This document shows, piece by piece, positions 25,692 to 28,265 of a DNA stretch of 28,265 nt (positions are counted from its first letter, which is position 1; each line of letters opens with the position of its first letter). Source of the stretch: CANGYM01 sp044372405 (lineage in GTDB: Bacteria > Pseudomonadota > Alphaproteobacteria > JAJTHO01 > CANGYM01). Under the pieces are notes generated by a model. It worked only from the letters and a program-made list of their open reading frames with translations. It ran no database searches and had not been told where the DNA came from. The translations under genes and the position numbers were made by a program. Location of the stretch: positions 1 through 28,265 of the forward strand of contig JBILRW010000016.1 of NCBI GenBank assembly GCA_044372405.1, given 5' to 3'.

Positions 25692-26629
25692 GGCTTGGTA
25701 TCCTTTTTTAAAAAATCGTCCAGGGTCTCGATGATACTGCCAGGGGAGATCTTGGCCAGATCTTTATTCCGAAAGACTTTAACCCACGGCCCCCGTTGCG
25801 CACACCGCGCTGGATCCGAAGCATGGGAAAAGAGGGTGATGGTGGGCGCCCCCGCAACACTGAGCAGGTGAAGCGGCCCCGTATCATTCCCAATGGCAAA
25901 GGTGGCCCCTCGTCCCAACGTGGCCAGATCATGAAACGTGGTTTGTCCGGTCATATCGATGCACGGGGGAACGGCTTGCTTTATGGCATCATTAAGGGGG
26001 GCATCAATACGCGTTCCCACCAAGATCGGGGTGATTTTTTTTTGGGTGAGATAACGGGCGATATCAACATAATGAGACACCGGCCAGCGTTTTTCGGGGC
26101 GATGGGCCGATCCACCGGCGACCAAAACCGCAAAAGGGCCCTCGGGTAAAGAGAGCTGTGAGGTACAGGCCCAATCCACGCTGGGCGGATAAAAATTCGT
26201 GAGTCCGGCGAGGGTGAGCTGCTCATTCAATCGCTCAAGGGTATGGATTTTTTTGCGATGGAGGGTGTTATGACGATAACGGCAACCCGCCACAGCCCCC
26301 GACCAATGGACGGGTTGATGGGGCCACAGCATCCAAAAATAAAACGCCGTTCGATCACTGTTTTGCAAATCATAAACACAATCAAAGCGTTCCCGCAAAA
26401 ACCATGAACGAAGAGTGGCAATGCCCCGAACATCCCAAAATTTAGGTTTTTTATCCTGAATCACGCTGTCAAACCACGGAATATCTGCGGCGATATTGTG
26501 GTAAGGCGCCGCGGTCAATAACGTTAGGGAGTCACCGGCATGATGATGGCGTATGGACTGAAAGGCCCCCATCGCCTGAACAAAATCACCAAAGGCCCCA
26601 TGTTTAATAACCAAAATATGCTGAGACAT
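25688..26629 (-). CDS. Glycosyltransferase family 9 (heptosyltransferase-like)
   Basis: The 313-residue cytosolic GT-B enzyme resembles ADP-heptose:LPS heptosyltransferases, which add sugars to the LPS core at the inner membrane. Seen are the N-terminal ILVIKHGAFGDFVQAMGAF and the C-terminal nucleotide-sugar site GNDTGPLHLLSVAGAPTITLF. VAGGSAHRPEKRWP in the middle is the usual linker motif. The donor sugar cannot be read from sequence, so WaaC, WaaF or WaaQ are not distinguished. AGGA lies just before the ATG. The gene starts 18 bases after the spy-like gene and overlaps cckA by four bases. Confidence 0.9.
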   Translation of the reverse strand: MSQHILVIKHGAFGDFVQAMGAFQSIRHHHAGDSLTLLTAAPYHNIAADIPWFDSVIQDKKPKFWDVRGIATLRSWFLRERFDCVYDLQNSDRTAFYFWMLWPHQPVHWSGAVAGCRYRHNTLHRKKIHTLERLNEQLTLAGLTNFYPPSVDWACTSQLSLPEGPFAVLVAGGSAHRPEKRWPVSHYVDIARYLTQKKITPILVGTRIDAPLNDAIKQAVPPCIDMTGQTTFHDLATLGRGATFAIGNDTGPLHLLSVAGAPTITLFSHASDPARCAQRGPWVKVFRNKDLAKISPGSIIETLDDFLKKDTKP

Positions 26630-26647
26630 AATCCTGAAGGTAGGCGA

Positions 26648-27166
26648 TTAACGCTCATCCATTGGGTTATCCACAGGGGGATCCATGGGTACAGAAGCCT
26701 TTTTATTCATGGGCATGTTATGCATGGGCATTCCCTTGGGCGCCATCATACCATCGCGCGAGCATTTTCTGTAGGTGAACCAAACTTTGCGCTGCTCAGG
26801 GGTTAACAGACGCCAAACCTGGAGCTCTGATTCAAATCGCGCATTGTTCAGGGCAGAAGAAGCCGCGTTAAAGTCATTAAATAATTTTTTGAGATCGTCT
26901 TCTTTGGGCGCCGTACTCTCAAAACCCTGGTACAAAGCGCGTTTTTTATCGCGCATATCGGAGCGGGCTTGCCGAGTAATATCCCCCTGCTTTTCATCAA
27001 TAGCGCGGAGTTTTTTTTCAAGATCGGGAGCGGGCTTTAATGCCTCAAGGGAGCGCTCAAACGGCGGCTTGCACATGGGGCGGGCATCATCTCCCTTACC
27101 ACCAGGAGCAGCCCATGCTGAACTGACCAAACACAAGGCCAAAACCATCGTACGGATAACAAACAT
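26648..27166 (-). CDS. Spy/CpxP-like periplasmic protein with Met-rich tail
   Basis: The 172-residue protein has a clear signal peptide (MFVIRTMVLALCLVSSAWA, cut after about residue 19-20). A charged all-helical body follows, holding the LTxxQ-type motif LLTPEQRKVWF (residues 120-130). The C-terminal tail (140-169) has eight Met, one His and many Pro. Spy/CpxP/CnrX relatives bind unfolded proteins or metal ions in the periplasm and damp envelope-stress signalling. The Met-rich tail suggests copper or similar soft-metal binding (inference). Two Cys (32 and 135) could form a disulfide. The only good ribosome binding site, AGAGG, is inside a hairpin directly before the ATG. It is the first gene of the likely envelope unit. 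Confidence 0.75.
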   Translation of the reverse strand: MFVIRTMVLALCLVSSAWAAPGGKGDDARPMCKPPFERSLEALKPAPDLEKKLRAIDEKQGDITRQARSDMRDKKRALYQGFESTAPKEDDLKKLFNDFNAASSALNNARFESELQVWRLLTPEQRKVWFTYRKCSRDGMMAPKGMPMHNMPMNKKASVPMDPPVDNPMDER

Positions 27167-27198
27167 AAAAAAGGCCTCTGATAAAATTTACAGAGGCC
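27167..27198 (-). promoter_or_regulatory. Leader hairpin with U-tract overlapping the ribosome binding site
   Basis: Reading leftward: GGCCTCTG (27198-27191), a 10-base AT-rich loop, CAGAGGCC (27180-27173), TTTTTT (27172-27167), then the ATG of the spy-like gene. The stem is a perfect 8 bp. AGAGG in the 3' arm is the likely Shine-Dalgarno sequence, eight bases from the ATG. It can therefore act as an intrinsic terminator/attenuator and as a ribosome-site lock. It could also end transcripts reading through from hisS. Confidence 0.75.
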
Positions 27199-27199
27199 A

Positions 27200-27228
27200 A
27201 CTATACGCGTTAACCTTCATAAAAACAA
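27200..27228 (-). promoter_or_regulatory. Probable sigma-70-type promoter of the spy-like/GT9/cckA unit
   Basis: TTGTTT (27228-27223) and TATAGT (27205-27200) are spaced by 17 bases. The -10 box is followed at once by the leader hairpin, so the transcript would begin within or just before the first stem bases. It is the best promoter match I found in the window. Confidence 0.55.
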
Positions 27229-27230
27229 TC

Positions 27231-27260
27231 GTTTTTCGTAACACTGTTTTTCGTAACACA
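27231..27260. repeat. 15-bp tandem duplication upstream of the -35 box
   Basis: gtttttcgtaacact and gtttttcgtaacaca lie back to back (27231-27245, 27246-27260), just upstream of the -35 box of the leftward promoter. They could be regulator binding sites or the end of an IS. Confidence 0.85.
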
Positions 27261-27330
27261 ACAAGTAAACATGTCCGATGAGTTGACAAGTGGTTATGTC
27301 CGAATTGTGTTTTTAAAAGGGTGTTACGGA
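27235..27330. mobile_element. Possible small IS-end remnant or MITE
   Basis: ttcgtaacac (twice, 27235-27244 and 27250-27259) faces an inverted gtgttacgga (27321-27330). Between them atgtccga occurs twice in direct orientation (27271-27278 and 27296-27303). Short inverted ends plus internal direct repeats resemble the terminal region of an insertion sequence. No transposase is present and the family is not recognised. Confidence 0.35.
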
Positions 27331-27422
27331 GGGAGCTTTTTATCCACAAATCCATAGCCCCTTTTTTAGGGTAACTCCCTAGTCGATAGGGGTATAGATG
27401 ACGGTTAATGGAGGGAAAATTT

Positions 27423-28265
27423 TCACAGAACCTCCTGAGAACCCAAAAAAACCAACGCCTGATCCACGGACAACCGATGTTGCTCCCCCGTTTTCATGAC
27501 TTTCAGGGTCAGGGTTTCCGTCGCCATTTCCTCTTCGTCAATAAAGATCAAATGGGGAATGGCCCGCTGGGATGCCTTTTTCAGGCGTTTTTTTAGGGAT
27601 CCATCAAACCAGACTTCGGCGGAAAAACCGTTATCTCTCAAACATTGCGCCAAGCGCTGGGCATAAAACGCGTGGTTTTTTTCCGACGGTGCCACAACCA
27701 CAGAAACCACAGGCAAGGGTGGCGCGAGGGTGGCCAGCATCAAACGCTCAACCCCCGCCGCCCAACCGATCCCGGGTAAATCGGGCCCGCCCATGGTTTT
27801 CACCAGGCCATCATAACGCCCCCCGGCCAAAATCGTCCCCTGGGCCCCCAGTCCATTATGCACCCATTCAAAGGTTGTATGGACATAATAATCCAGCCCC
27901 CGCACAATTTTTGGATTGATGGTAAAGGGAACCCCCAGGGCGGTCAGGCTGTCACAAACGCAATTAAAATGCGCCCGGGCGTTGTCGGTTAAAAAATCGC
28001 GCAAAGCCGGCGCGTTTTCCAAAACCCCATGATCCCCCGCATCCTTGCTGTCCAAAATTCTTAAGGGATTGCTTTGCAAACGACGCTGGCTATCGGCACT
28101 CAGCGCATCCGCCAGGGGGGTTAAATATCCTACTAAGGTGGTCCGAAAGGCCGAGCGGCTCTCAAGATCCCCCAGGGTATTGATCTGTAAACGGGCATCG
28201 TTGGCCGCGCCCACAGCTTTTAAATAGTGCCAGGATAACAACAGCGATTCCACGTCAGCCTCTGG
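27423..28265 (-). CDS. hisS: Histidyl-tRNA synthetase, 3' part (start lies beyond the window)
   Basis: The last 280 residues or so of a class II synthetase that charges tRNA-His. The frame is open to the right window edge; the GTG at 28253 is an internal valine codon, not a start. The histidine-binding motif RGLDYYVHTTFE, AGGRYDGL and class II motif 3 in GIGWAAGVERL are present. The C-terminal anticodon-binding alpha/beta domain follows (from about VSVVVAPSEKN). The N-terminal part with motifs 1 and 2 is outside the window. About 220 bases separate its stop from the spy-like leader hairpin, which may terminate it. Confidence 0.95.
   Translation of the reverse strand, partial: PEADVESLLLSWHYLKAVGAANDARLQINTLGDLESRSAFRTTLVGYLTPLADALSADSQRRLQSNPLRILDSKDAGDHGVLENAPALRDFLTDNARAHFNCVCDSLTALGVPFTINPKIVRGLDYYVHTTFEWVHNGLGAQGTILAGGRYDGLVKTMGGPDLPGIGWAAGVERLMLATLAPPLPVVSVVVAPSEKNHAFYAQRLAQCLRDNGFSAEVWFDGSLKKRLKKASQRAIPHLIFIDEEEMATETLTLKVMKTGEQHRLSVDQALVFLGSQEVL

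Overview
The window looks like chromosomal DNA of an alphaproteobacterium. The strongest lineage marker is a CckA-type hybrid histidine kinase. FtsK, ClpX and HisS add little to placement. Palindromic repeats of the cattgcgag...gaagcaatccag type, remnants of three transposase-like genes and several lineage-odd gene neighbourhoods suggest a host-associated alphaproteobacterium (Holosporales- or Rickettsiales-like). That order-level guess is inference and weak. GC content appears to be around 50 %.

Layout. (1) 1-298: the first 16 codons of a leftward gene, a short repeat (R1) and an AT-rich spacer. (2) 299-5993, leftward: mscS-family channel, dapE and ftsK, tightly packed, with a palindromic repeat read in frame inside the mscS 5' end. 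(3) 5994-6316: spacer with a transposase N-terminal remnant. (4) 6317-8683, rightward: a circularly permuted ATP-grasp gene and an alpha-E gene, a known partner pair. (5) 8685-8842: a nested palindrome with a probable two-way terminator between convergent genes. (6) 8904-13802, leftward: clpX followed by a fused 5-oxoprolinase whose 3' end holds a run of 16 G (coding strand). (7) 13901-14594, leftward: HepT/MntA-type toxin-antitoxin pair, followed by an IS630-type transposase remnant cut by a second copy of the repeat (R2). (8) 15039-18462, rightward: thiC, then ccmE overlapping a divergent cyclopropane-fatty-acid-synthase-like gene. (9) 18482-27166, leftward: spy/cpxP-like gene, GT9 glycosyltransferase, cckA, amidase, PBP1A and an M48/TPR protease, mostly overlapping or nearly so. 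(10) 27167-27422: a compact regulatory region (promoter, hairpin, tandem repeats). (11) 27423 to the right edge: 3' part of hisS.

How the genes fit together. Region 9 reads as one envelope-biogenesis unit: a periplasmic Met-rich stress-type protein, an LPS-core-type sugar transferase, the cell-cycle kinase CckA, a septal-type amidase, a bifunctional peptidoglycan synthase and a periplasmic protease of the BepA kind. Its likely promoter fires directly into a hairpin that ends in six U just before the first ATG and holds the only good Shine-Dalgarno sequence. This is the most interesting regulatory structure in the window. Region 2 adds a division translocase and a lysine/diaminopimelate step. 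Other points to check are the degenerate SAM-binding site of the CFA-synthase-like protein, the homopolymer at the end of the oxoprolinase gene, palindromic repeats next to or inside signal-peptide-coding regions, and the absence of a recognisable TPP riboswitch before thiC.
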